Source of the DNA: Symsagittifera roscoffensis
Lineage: Eukaryota; Xenacoelomorpha; Acoela; Convolutidae
Assembly (NCBI RefSeq): GCF_963678635.1
Contig: NC_087063.1
Coordinates: 58,846,759 to 58,910,758, forward strand
DNA length: 64,000 nucleotides
Reading direction: 5' to 3'
A program made the position numbers and the translations under genes. The notes under the pieces are model-generated. The model saw only the letters and a program-made list of their open reading frames with translations. It made no database searches and was not told the origin of the DNA. Numbering within the stretch: position 1 is the stretch's first letter; each line of letters begins with the position of its first letter. Below, in pieces: positions 9,441-19,700 of this stretch.

Positions 9441-12400
9441 GAGTGGTTATCCGAGGGGTGGTTATCCACTACTTCCGTATTAAGCTTCAGTTGTCTAGCC
9501 AGATTCGATATCTCAAGATGAAGCACCTCATCCAACACGATCAATAAACCTGCAAGCTCGTAGAGACCCTCAAGGCGTGAGACAATCTGCCCAAGCCGCC
9601 GCAACTTCCGACTTAACGAGTTCACCGGCTCAAGTTTTTGATTAGGAGCTGCCACTAACAACCGCAGCCCGCTGCCCTCCGCTAACAAGACTAACATCAC
9701 ATACACGAACTGAAGAGCTGGTGGCATGCTTGCAAGGCCTGGTGATAATGTGAAAACCACCTTCGTATTTGATCCCAACCGAGAAGCCTTTATTTCCTGC
9801 ACCTCATTTTTTGCGGCAAACAACGTCTGAATCGCATCTCAGATCTTCTTCGGCGTCGGCGCTCCGTTTCTCAAGGGCTTAAGCAATTCTGCTGCGTGCA
9901 GATGATCATTCATCCCCGCGAATAACAAAACTCGGGCTCACACGGCGTTTCTGACTTCATGGCCACAATCAGAGTCAACATTTGATTGAGTTCCGCCCCT
10001 GGTAGCAGGTACACCAACGTTTCTGGCCAAAACAACTTTGCATACGTTCCATCGAAGTCCGAGCCCGCCACAATGATCACCCTCGCTGCTCCAGGGTCCG
10101 AGCGATCATAGACAACCAGAGTCTAGGCCAGTTGTGAGGTTCCATAGGACTTTCCGTATCTTGGACCTTCCAACAGTTTTGAGCCCATGTAAGCAGTGTC
10201 AGGAAGTCCCATGCTTTTCGGCTCAAGAAGCTTCTCCACGGCTCTTAACTGCGCGGGGATCGCCACTCTAAATCTGACAATGCTCGTGCGGTGCATTGGT
10301 GGTTCCACGATGAGGCCTGAGCTTCCCAACTCCTTGAGAAGCCGGTAAATGACTGGACCGAAGATCGATTTCTTGGGAGTTCCAGTTAGGTCCGCCGTTT
10401 CCAACGTTTTATCTCGAGAAAAATGCGCTTCATGCGCCTTCAGCCAACCCACGCAATAGTGGTTGCACAGATCCTTGTGCGATAGACTCTTGAGCCCCGA
10501 GACCTCCATCAACTCCCGTGTGCAGGCCAGATCCTCGAGGTCCAGATCGTTCGCTCGCTCCAAGTACCTGGCTTTGCTTGATTCTCCAGGGCCTCCTGCC
10601 AGAAGACTTGACATCCTATTCTTTTCCACCACCCCCACTGACGACACCATTGAGCTTTGTGGCGTGGAAGACTCCATCTCATCCCTCTCTATGGGGGTCG
10701 AGCCTAGCTGCCTGCTCTTGCTGCTTACTGAACTTCCTCTAAAATCAGTTCTCCGTCCCCAATAGATTGATCACTGGCCTAACTGAGAAGAAGGAAGTTA
10801 TCGGGGGTTGACCAAAGATGAACTGGCCAGTCTCTACCAGATCCGACTCTATATTGTTGATGTGTCTCTCAAAGACACCATTCCGCCACTCCGTGCCCTT
10901 GGGCTTATCAAAGTGGATGCTGTCCGAAGATGTGTAATGCGGCAGGGAATCCTCAATCATTCGAGCAGAGTCAAGCAGCCTCACGGGCAGGACGCTTTTT
11001 TCTTCTGCACTTGTCTGATTATGTCGTTGATGTGGTCCACCCTCTCGCTCATGCTCATTGCATTCTGGTTTGGCATAATATCGTAGGAAACCGTGCAAAA
11101 AGTGAGCACCGTAGGGTCTAAAAAATCCTCAGCTCCTCAATAATGCAGCTCACTTTTTCCTGCGACCTCAGCATCTTCCTCGATTCGCCTCCAGAAAGAT
11201 CGTTGGTTCCCATCAATAAGGTAACCGTACACATCTTTCCCCATCTCCAACATCTCTAGTCAGGCCAACATTTGGGGCATGCTGCACCCGAGGCACTCAA
11301 GACTCCCACCTGCCAGTGCGCCTAGATCCTCGTCAGAACCCTGACAAGACTGTCCCCGATAGTCAGGTGGACCGTGCCCTCGGGTATTTTAGGATGCGTA
11401 AAATATTCCACCCAAGATGCGTCATTGACGGCATCCCTCTTGTCGCATTGCACTGCCGTCCAATCCTCCCTGCGATGTCGGTGATTTGCGGCGTCATCAG
11501 TGTTCTTCTTGTAGTTGGAGATCATAACACTCGTTACTGGATGTTCTCTCCAAGTGAGTGGCTCAGCTTCGCGTGCCGGACCCTCGAGACATCTTGACTG
11601 CAGCTTCTCTTGCAATTCCTTGAGGCGTGATGCCCCCGCGCTAGCCTAGCTGCCACTCGTTGAACTGGATGTCAGAACCGGAAGTGCGACATCCACCATC
11701 AGCGGCCTTATTCGGCCCGACTCAAGATCTCTCTAGGAAAGGACAGTTTCTGGTGGCGTCCAAGTCTTCAGATCTTCATTCATTTGCTCCTGGGCTACAA
11801 GATCCAAGTTGAAGCAGCCGCTCGACCTGGGAGCTTCAACCTTCTCCATCTTGGATTCCGGTCTTGTTCTTGTCATCATGGGCTCAATCGACGTCTTCAT
11901 TTTCCGTTCCTTGCCACTCGCGAACTCTTGCTTTTTTTCTCTGCAACCGCTCAATTTCTGACTTTGTTTGATCGCAGTTGGCTGTACTTTCTTGTAGATT
12001 TTGGTCTTGATCCCGTTCCACTTTTAACATGTCCCTCTCAATTATAACCTTGTCTTTCTCGAGAATTGCTTGATCTCTTTCCCTTTGAGCCCTTTCCAGT
12101 TCCCTCTTCAAGTTGCTGAGGTCTGGATATGCCTCTTCTGTCTGCTGAGACCGTATAATTGATAGCGCCTTGCTACTAGACTGGGTCCCAGTCCTCGTCG
12201 GCGGTTTGGTCGGAAGGGGAAATTCCCCTGGACCATACTCCATTGTGTTGCTCACGCTGGGATTTCTCGCCAGGTCGAATCCCCTCGAGCCTCCGTCGAT
12301 GTTCCAGGTCAGCCCCCTGGTCTGTTCTTGGTTAGAAATCCTGTTCGAGGTGTAGGCCACCATCAACACTGCCTCGGTCGCCGACTCTCTGCTTTCTCCT

Positions 12401-12600
12401 TATAAATCTAGTTGCAGGATAGCGTTAAGCATCACTTCCAGCTTCTCGTCCACTTGCGTGTAATCAAGACCCCTCACGCGCCTGTACAGCTCATCGAGCG
12501 TGGACTTCTTGAAGGCTGCTGGCACGGATTTGCCAAAAACGATCTGCCATTGCTTCTTGCTCAAGAAAACTTCTCACTTGTCAAACACCTAAGAAAAACC
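9407..12600 (-). pseudogene. ORF-X of gypsy-like copy B (coiled coil plus possible SGNH-like region)
   Basis: The fuller copy of the second ORF. From right to left it has a helical N-terminus (about 12590-12410), a 161-residue stretch (12369-11884) with a Glu/Arg/Asp coiled coil, a basic region (11615-11322), a segment with IHFDKPKGTEWRNGVFERHI (11098-10745), a 184-residue ORF (10677-10123), then VIIVAGSDFDGTYAKLFW (about 10080-10025), AGMNDHLH (about 9925-9900) and VVDNHP near 9465. A GxS/D turn, a GxND-like box and a late Asp-His pair occur in the order of SGNH hydrolase blocks I, III and V, but the first is Gly-Ser-Asp rather than Gly-Asp-Ser. Broken by at least six frameshifts or stops. 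Whether it is a structural or an enzymatic protein is not known. Confidence 0.6.
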
Positions 12601-13055
12601 ATACCTAGATAAACACTCAAGAAATATCTTATTTAGGTAAACACTCAAGAAATGCCTTTCTCCGGTAACAATTGTGGAATACTGGGTGATGTTCTTGCTA
12701 CTGTTCTCATGATTTTTTTTCTAGTAATCGTCCTTTTAGGATTCAAAATCGATCTGAAAAAAATTTTAGACCAAGAATGTTTTTGGTCATGACCAAATTA
12801 AACGTCCCACCTTTGCACCTTTAAAACTTTATTCGAACAATTTCTGATAAAATGATTCAATCAGGTATTGAAATTATTCAGGTCTATCAATGTTTTAGCA
12901 CCATATGATTTAATTAAAAAATATGTTTTGATGGTCATGCCAGTTATACTCAAACCTATTGTCCTGTTGCGTGCCTCCCTTTACCTTGCTCAAGACCCTC
13001 GTGCCCGCATCTCGAGACTCTCGTGTCCCCTCAAAACTCAGGCGATGCCTAAGTA
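12600..13055 (-). other. AT-rich non-coding gap of copy B (LTR candidate)
   Basis: Counterpart of 2600-3060, about 95% identical by eye, with the same AATAAA and short direct repeats. It separates the Pol tail from ORF-X. No open frame crosses it. Confidence 0.4.
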
Positions 13056-13059
13056 GTAT

Positions 13060-13545
13060 TTCTTGTGTAGAAAAACATTATCTCTGTTTCTGCGAAGAAC
13101 ACGTGCAGGATGGCGTATAGATAGTTCCCTTGGGTTCAATCTGCCCCTATTCGGATCGTAGACTGGCATTGAAACCTTTTTTGTCCCTCTTTTCAACGAA
13201 AGTCCCTCAATCGTGTCAATGCCAGCATCACGTGCACGGGATCTATGACGTTCCTCTCACTGACTCTTGTCACCAAAAAGCATGGGTTTTCGCCAGGAAC
13301 CTGTGAAACTGAAGGAGGATGTGCCGCCAGACCTCCCAATCCTGGTCTCTGCCTGAACAGAAACTCCACATTTTGGTATTCTCTCTTAAAATTGGCTTCC
13401 AATTTGGTGTTGAAACTCATAACAGCTGTTATGCAGATTGCGTTGGTCCTATCTGATAAGATGAAGTCACTGTCCGTGATTACGATGTTTTCCGAATACT
13501 CATTTGGTATCTCGAATTTGGTCTTGAAATTTCTTCAAATGGTAG
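13060..13545 (-). pseudogene. Pol C-terminal tail, degenerate macrodomain-like (copy B)
   Basis: Matches 3077-3560. ORF 13420-13193 carries MSFNTKLEANFKREYQNVEF, NPCFLVTRVSERNVIDP and the start of the MRDFL helix, then is interrupted by a short indel near 13195. Upstream codons give the beta strand with ITDSDFIL. The long plus-strand ORF 13245-13961 is its antisense shadow. See copy A for the fold argument. Confidence 0.5.
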
Positions 13546-14590
13546 GCTCGACTTCTTCGCGATCCAACTCCAGTCTTTTCATCTCTCTCATCGTCCTGAG
13601 TTTCCTTATCATTAAGCTTTTGGTGCGGGTAAGTCCTACCCCCACTCTCCAGACAAAAAAGTTTATCGACGTAGCCGCCGATGGTGCTGGGCTCAAGTTG
13701 TCAGGTGGTATGTCTAATGGTCGGTCTGTCGCCGTCCAACCAAATAACGAGTTTCTTTCTTCCAGATGCTTCCCTGCTGATCTGTCGACTTGTTGGATGC
13801 TTTGCGTTTCTGTTTTTTTCTCTTCAGCCTGCAGATCATGTATCTACTCTAGAATCCTCAAGTTTCTATTATCTCTCTTCTTTCTATCTCGCTTTGTTCA
13901 AGATCTACTTCTTTTTCCGGTACGGTGTAGTCCTCCTGCCACGAGTGCTTACTGTCGTTGATGATCTGCCACTCTTCAACTGCCACTAGGTCGCCCATGT
14001 TGACCATTTCTGCACCTAGCTCTTCGGGCTGTATTTTGTTAATCAAGAAGTCATCGCCATACCTGTTGTACCTCACACTTGTCTTCTTGCTCCCACTCCT
14101 TCTTGTTTCCGTCGTCATGGGCAGATCTGGTTCTGTCCATTTTGGCACCTCGTTCTGCTCTGGTTCGCTCCAGTCCTCTTCTACGAAAGATCCTTCGTCC
14201 GAGCCTACCTCTGTTTTTTTCGTTTTCCTCCATACTCATGTTCTCATTGCCATCATTTTTCTTCCTGGTGCCTTTCTCATTTAACTCGCACGCCGGCTCA
14301 ACTAGGAGATACTCGAGTCCTTCTATGTTTTGCGGCACAGACCAGTCTTCCGGTGACGGGACGTGAGGTTTCCGATTTTCATTGTGGGCGGCACGCCCTG
14401 AGCTAAGCGATAGAACCGACCCTGCTGGTGCATTTCTTTTATCATGAACGGGCCTCTCAATTTCTGTAGTAACTTCTTCGTCCCTTTTGAAGGTGTGACG
14501 TTTTGGAACACCCAGGTATACTGTTCCACAGGATAAGGCTTCGCCTGAAGTTTTTTCTCGTCATGTTTCCTCCGCTGACTCATCTGTGCT
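13546..14590 (-). pseudogene. Integrase GPY/F tail and charged Pol spacer (copy B)
   Basis: ORF 14583-14323 begins shortly after the integrase core and shows KGTKKLLQKLRGPFMIKEMH, a GPY/F-type module, then diverges by a frameshift. ORFs 14338-14051 and 14148-13858 form the charged spacer, with WTEPDLPMTTETRRSGS and IQPEELGAEMVNMGDLVAVE readable. This is slightly better preserved than copy A. The module probably binds DNA or chromatin during integration. Confidence 0.65.
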
Positions 14591-14599
14591 TGTGATGTA

Positions 14600-15500
14600 T
14601 TCCTTCTGCATAGCTCGTTAAACTCCTGTTATCTCTTGACTGCTTCCTTCACGTATGCTTGAGGTGATGTCTTCTGCCCTTCATATTCTGGATAGAAGAA
14701 CTTCAGTGGCATGGCTCTCTCCCTGCCTGTTAGCATTGTGAAAGGACTGATCACCGTTGTTGAGTGCTGCGTGCTATTGTACGCTCCCACCACTTGCCGC
14801 AATATTGTCCCAGTCCCTCATATACCTCGAGCAATATACCCTGAGCATATTCACTAGCGTTCTATTCTGCCTTTCCACTTGTTCATTCGTCTTTGTGTGG
14901 TAGGTCGTCGAGTGTGCTTGTGCAATGTGGGATCTTCTCATGAGTTCTTTTGTCAGATCTCCAACGAAGGCTTTCCCGTTGTCTGATTAGAACGTCATCG
15001 GACAACCATATCCAGTGCGTGATCAAGTGGTCGCAATTTAACTCCGCCGAGGGCTTCTGACATGGCACTGCTTCCGCCAGTTTCGTGAAGTGATCTATGG
15101 TTACTATTATCTGGTTATACCCCGAATCTGTCAAGCAGATCTTTTGGTGATCTATCTGCACACATTAAATTCTAAGCTTTCCACTGATTTCAGAGGGAAG
15201 TTCATCTTTCTTGGTCTTTCTCTTGCAAACACGGCAAACATACGTTCACCCATCTTTCACAAGCGTTCCTCATCCCTGGCCAGTCAAACCGGTGTAATGT
15301 CTTTTGTTTCACCTTGTCTTTTCCTTGATATCCCATCTGATTGCGCGATCTGAGCAACACCTCCGTTTGATAAATCCCGGTAATATGGTTAGATTATGCT
15401 TGTGCAGTATTTTTTCTGCATTTGTTCTCCTGCAGGCCACCGCACCGTCAGCTTTGTGGTAGAATAAGCACTTAATTTCCTTGTAGAACTGGCTCAAAAT
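14600..15500 (-). pseudogene. Integrase of gypsy-like element (copy B)
   Basis: ORF 15161-14883 carries MQIDHQKICLTDSGYNQIIV and IDHFTKLAEAVPC, the first part of the DDE core. ORF 15497-15309 covers the zinc-finger region in part. The rest of the core is in shifted frames and mirrors 4609-5520. One base lost near 14800 and a stop in the DNG segment break it. Confidence 0.82.
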
Positions 15501-15539
15501 CTTGTAGCTGTCCTCCTCCAGATCTCCTTTTTCTTTTAC

Positions 15540-16396
15540 TCTCTATCGAATTCATTTGGAGAGGTTGCTTTTCTTTTTGTCCATTCTCTGTGCTCGTATC
15601 AGGTCCGATAGCCTGTACCTCGCCTCGACGTGCTCCTTTAGTGCCATCATCTGTCCGTTCAGTTCTCTCGGATTGTGGGTATCGTCTTCAAAATTGACGC
15701 ATACTATTCCTCTCAAGACCTCCCTACCACCCTCCGGCTCCAGATTCGTCCTGATGTTTGAGTTGCGTGTTAGTTACCTAAAAGATTTTCTTGATACCGT
15801 TATCATCTCTAGCTCTTCTCTTCCGTTCACGTCATGATGTTCCAGGTTGTATGTCCTGAACCTTCGTCAGGTTGACTGTCTTGTTCAACATCTTTTTCCA
15901 CTGAACCTTCGTCCCATTCTTCTGACTCCCCGGACAAATTTTCCTCCTCACCATCCCTCCCTGGTGACGGCCACTCCCCGGACTCCTGATCTAGACCGAG
16001 ATCTTCAATTTCTTATTTAAACGACACTTTCTTTCTTCGTGGCGTTGTTTGCCTGAGTATGTCGTCCGGGATTTTATCGACAAATGTTCCTACCACCTCT
16101 TTGTTCTCTGGTTCCCCGGCTTTCAATGAGTTTTCATCACGTGAGACCTCATTAATTCTCATTATGGTGAATTCTGGTTCATCATTTCTTCTGGTCGAGA
16201 CCACGGGTTTCTCATCGGCTAGTTTCTCAAGCAATCTCATCAAATCGTGCCCTACCGTCGCCTTCCCTGTTTTCACTTCGTTGAGGTCGTAACCTTTTGC
16301 CTTCAGCGTCTCCACGACTCTCTTTGACTCTATCGGTTTGCCAGATTTGTCGAGCCATCTCGTGAGCGGTAGGCTATCGTACGTTTCCTTGTCCAT
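15540..16396 (-). pseudogene. Pol connecting region (copy B)
   Basis: ORF 16396-16013 is the counterpart of 6419-6036 and differs by only a few residues. It ends in TTPRRKKVSFK. The acidic continuation to about 15540 is in other frames. Confidence 0.6.
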
Positions 16397-16399
16397 GAA

Positions 16400-16865
16400 T
16401 TAGAAACCGTCTTTTATCTCGGGCCTATCAGCCTCCCTCTGCTCCTGCCTATCGTAGAATTCCGTTTTCCTACTCAACCTGTCCGCATTTTGGTGTTTGT
16501 CTCTCGTCCTATGTTCAATTATCATATTGTAACCATCCAGTCGTACGATCCATCTCCCGATGTAGCTTCGATCCATCGAGCACGTTTTCAGCCAATTATG
16601 TCCCTGTTTTCGACCCGTAGTTTTAAAGGCTCGCTGCCTAGATACACCTTGTACTTTTCCACAAACTGACAACCAAGACGATCTCCGCTTTGGGTGCCCA
16701 GTACTTCATTTCCGTGTCGCTCAAGACTTTGCTTCCGTAGGCTATTGGTCTCAATACAGTCTTCGCGTTCCATGCCTGTTCTCGATGGAAAATGCCAGAG
16801 ATCGCGATCACTGATGCGTCTGTGTCCAGTACGTAAATTCCTTTCTCTGTAGGCATGCCTAGCAC
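16400..16865 (-). pseudogene. RNase H domain (copy B)
   Basis: ORF 16865-16638 carries KGIYVLDTDASVIAISGIFH, in which the catalytic-Asp segment DTDAS is better preserved than in copy A, and EMKYWAPKAEIVLVV with the Glu. ORF 16672-16400 holds the C-terminal block RTRDKHQNADRLSRKTEFYD. Two small deletions near 16600-16640 disrupt the frame. Confidence 0.85.
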
Positions 16866-16872
16866 AGGTGCT

Positions 16873-17750
16873 TCACAAAATTTTTTTAATACGTTGAAAT
16901 GATTTTTTCGCCGCGTTATTCCACGTGAACTTCTTGCTTTTATGCCTCATGAGCTGTTGTATCGGATATACTTTTTCCGCATAACCCTTGATGAACTCTC
17001 TGTAGTAGTTGGCGAAATCAAAAAAGCTCATCAACTGGTGCTCCGTTTTTGGCGACATTGAAGTCAGCACTGCTTCTACTGCATCTGGTTCTGGTCGGAT
17101 GCCATGTTCATCGACCATCCTCCCCAGGTATTTTATCGAGTCCTTTAGAATCTCACATTTCGAGGCTGTACATTTTAATCCTGCCCATTTCATACATGCA
17201 AATACCTCTTACATTCACTCGTGTGGTCCTCGTCACACTTTTTAGTGCCTGTGCCATTAGCCACTGAAATGTGGCTGTTGCGTTGCAAAGGCCAAAGGGC
17301 ATCCTCTTCCATTGGAACAATCCCAGCTCGCAAGAAAACCTCCAATTTTGAAAGACTCTCATCTATTCTAGGTATGGGATAGGCATCCTTCACTGTGACG
17401 GAGTTCAGATATCGAAGGTCACAACAAAGCCTAAGCTGGTTTTCTTTCTTTTTGGCCATCACTACTCCACACGGCCACGGTGGTTTGGATGGTTCTATCA
17501 TATCATACTCTAGTAAAGTTGCTATCTCCTTTCTACATGCTTCGAACTTGTTTGGGGCCATGCGCCTCGCCCCCTCCCTATGCGGTACTGCTGACTCTTC
17601 TTGTTCCATTTCATGTTCAACGAAATTACAGCACCCGATGTCCGCTTTATGTCTAGAAAAAACTTTCTGATTTCTATCTAGAACATCTTTGATGGCTTCG
17701 AGCTGTTTGTCTGTTGCTTTCCTACCTTAAACGTTCAATTTCTGGCAATA
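16873..17750 (-). pseudogene. Reverse transcriptase with YxDD region deleted (copy B)
   Basis: The same blocks as copy A: EYDMIEPSKPPWPCGVVMAK, LRLCCDLRYLNSVTVKDAYP, KRMPFGLCNATATFQ, then MKWAGLKCTASKCEILKDSI. It shares the copy A deletion between ATATFQ and KWAGLK that removes the YxDD box. In addition about 85 bp are lost near 17340, which removes the DLRSAFWQVP block kept by copy A. The shared deletion must predate the duplication. Confidence 0.87.
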
Positions 17751-17853
17751 CCGGTTTATCCATTTTCAATTCCTCCGGTGTGGGTCGTTCTTGAAAATTC
17801 AAACAGCTCGAAAGCCTATAGTCCGTTTCTGACTCAAGTGAATACATAGGGCC

Positions 17854-18297
17854 TCATGAAATTTTTCTTTTCTTTAATCTGCTCAAGACATAAATCTTGT
17901 TCCTGTGATTTGGACAGTCAAGAACTTCATACTTTTTCACTTTTTCAGTAATTTCATATCTAATTTTCACCGGCAGTGCGTATCCCAGCTTCCTGCCTCT
18001 CTGGATTGTGATCGGTATAGCAAGAGTATTCATTAAGACACTGACGCAGAGGCCACTCTTGGTGATCGAGAATGATCTTCCTAAAATAGCAGCACTTTGG
18101 CTATTCGGATTCGGTACTATACATACTTGTTTGTTGTCACTTAGTTCATTCGGATTCGGTACTATACATACTTGTTTGTTATCCCTTAGTTCATTATAGT
18201 TCTTCATTCTCAAACTTACTATTGCAGTCTCGTTCGCTTTCAACCTCACCATACCATTCAAGCAAATTGGAGCTTTGTTCTCATTCGATGATATCAA
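17854..18297 (-). pseudogene. Protease-RT linker of Pol with internal duplication (copy B)
   Basis: Counterpart of 7975-8420. A 42-bp tandem duplication at about 18106-18190 gives the peptide segment NELSDNKQVCIVPNP twice in frame; copy A has it once. Confidence 0.65.
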
Positions 18298-18481
18298 ATT
18301 ACCGGTCTAATTACGTACTTCCTTTTCGGATTTCGAATCCTGAACATCGCATTCTTAAGATCAATCGTTACATGAAAATTCCTGATTAAATATCTGCCCA
18401 AATTAAATTAATTTGACTCATCTAGATTTTCCACTACCAGAAAACTCATCCACAGGTTGCGTTCCTCAAGATCCAGAGCTA

Positions 18482-18964
18482 TTATCAGTGTCTGACTAGA
18501 ACCCTCAATGCCCCCTTGTTTGCCGCTGACAGCCGTATCCTTGAATCTATCAGGTCTTCCTTGTCAAATCCTATTCTTTTCCAAGTAACTATCTGTATCA
18601 CACTCAAGACAGCCGCTGTATCAAACAGTCCTCGTAATTGGGCCTTCTTTCCGCTTATGACTAGTACAAGTGGGGATACGTCTGCTTCTGTTCCCAGATG
18701 CATGTCATCCTCTTTTAGCGTGGCGCAGTGCCCAATCGACCTCATCTTGAGTTCCTCTCGACCTACGTAGATTTGACCGGCAAGATGCTCGTCACACGTT
18801 ATCATCGTCTTTGTGTAGATGTTGATTCCATCTATGTTCAACATGACCTCATATGGACCAAAGGCTTCCATGTACCTGCAGTCTATCCTAATCGATTTTC
18901 CACCACCTCTCGTGAGTAACGCCCTGAGTGCTCTCGAAGAAGTTTGTGGGCTGATGGTGCGCAA
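18482..18964 (-). pseudogene. Retropepsin region (copy B)
   Basis: The 159-residue ORF carries QLRGLFDTAAVLSVIQIVTW, the flap-preceding aspartic protease box, where the usual DTGA reads DTAA. It is preceded by a beta-rich stretch (EVMLNIDGINIYTKTMITC) and followed by DSRIRLSAANKGALRVL. The Asp is kept but Gly is replaced, so activity is doubtful. The protease would process Gag-Pol. Copy A lacks this region altogether. Confidence 0.8.
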
Positions 18965-18967
18965 ATA

Positions 18968-19700
18968 TTAAGCATATACAGCTATGTGCATCAGTGTTTG
19001 GTCGCTCGGTTCACTCAGATTCCTCGTTATTTCATGGCCACCAACCGTGATTATTGACATGATTCTCATCCCAATCTGCGTGATTCTGTAGGGTTTCCCA
19101 GTCACTATTTTTAACGTGTTGCAATTGCTCCTGACTGTTAGATTGTCCCTCGTCTCGGGTTCTGGTCTTGCCATTGAGAGTGTCTCGTTCCTCTGTTGTC
19201 TTTCTATTTCCTGCTTCAGCCTTTGTTCGACCTCTTTTGTCGCCAAGACTTGTTTCACTTTGTTAATGACCTCTGTTGCTGCTTTCTCGTAGTTTATTCC
19301 TATTGAAATTCTCTCTTCGGTCACAGCCTTTGCCACCTTTGTCGCTAATTCACCCATCGTCGCCTCTTAGTTCTGCAAATCGTTCTCAGCTGGTCTATTA
19401 CTGGTATTTTGCAGCGCAGCATTCGTTAATTTGTGTTTTGGGTGATTCTGATTCTTCACTGCTACCCAAAACAGCTGACAGTCCATCCTGAAATGGCCTT
19501 CCTGTTTGCAGGAAAAACACTTAGCGCCTATTTTATCAATCAAGTCACTGTAAAACTTGTGCTCTTCCACCTGACTCATGTCCTCTTCATCAGGCTTATA
19601 CCCCAAGCTTTTCATGCCTTGTTTGTAAGTGGTACAATCCGCTACATGGTGATCCGCTGAGCCAAAATTTGTACATGTCCATCGTTTGTCCATATCATCT
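18968..19700 (-). pseudogene. Gag C-terminus with CCHC zinc knuckles (copy B)
   Basis: ORF 19693-19367 has two knuckles: CTNFGSADHHVADC, where the second Cys is replaced by Phe, and CFSCKQEGHFRMDC, which is a complete CX2CX4HX4C box. ORF 19357-18968 continues as a helical, charged spacer (VEQRLKQEIERQQRNETLS) leading to protease. One stop at about 19368 separates the two. The knuckles would bind genomic RNA. Confidence 0.85.

Noticed and set aside
9407-12600. ORF-X as an envelope gene
   Set aside because: Position 3' of pol fits, but there is no signal peptide, transmembrane helix or furin-type site.
13245-13961. 238-codon plus-strand ORF
   Set aside because: Antisense shadow of the Pol tail and charged spacer; Ser/Phe/Leu composition comes from complementing Glu/Lys/Arg codons.
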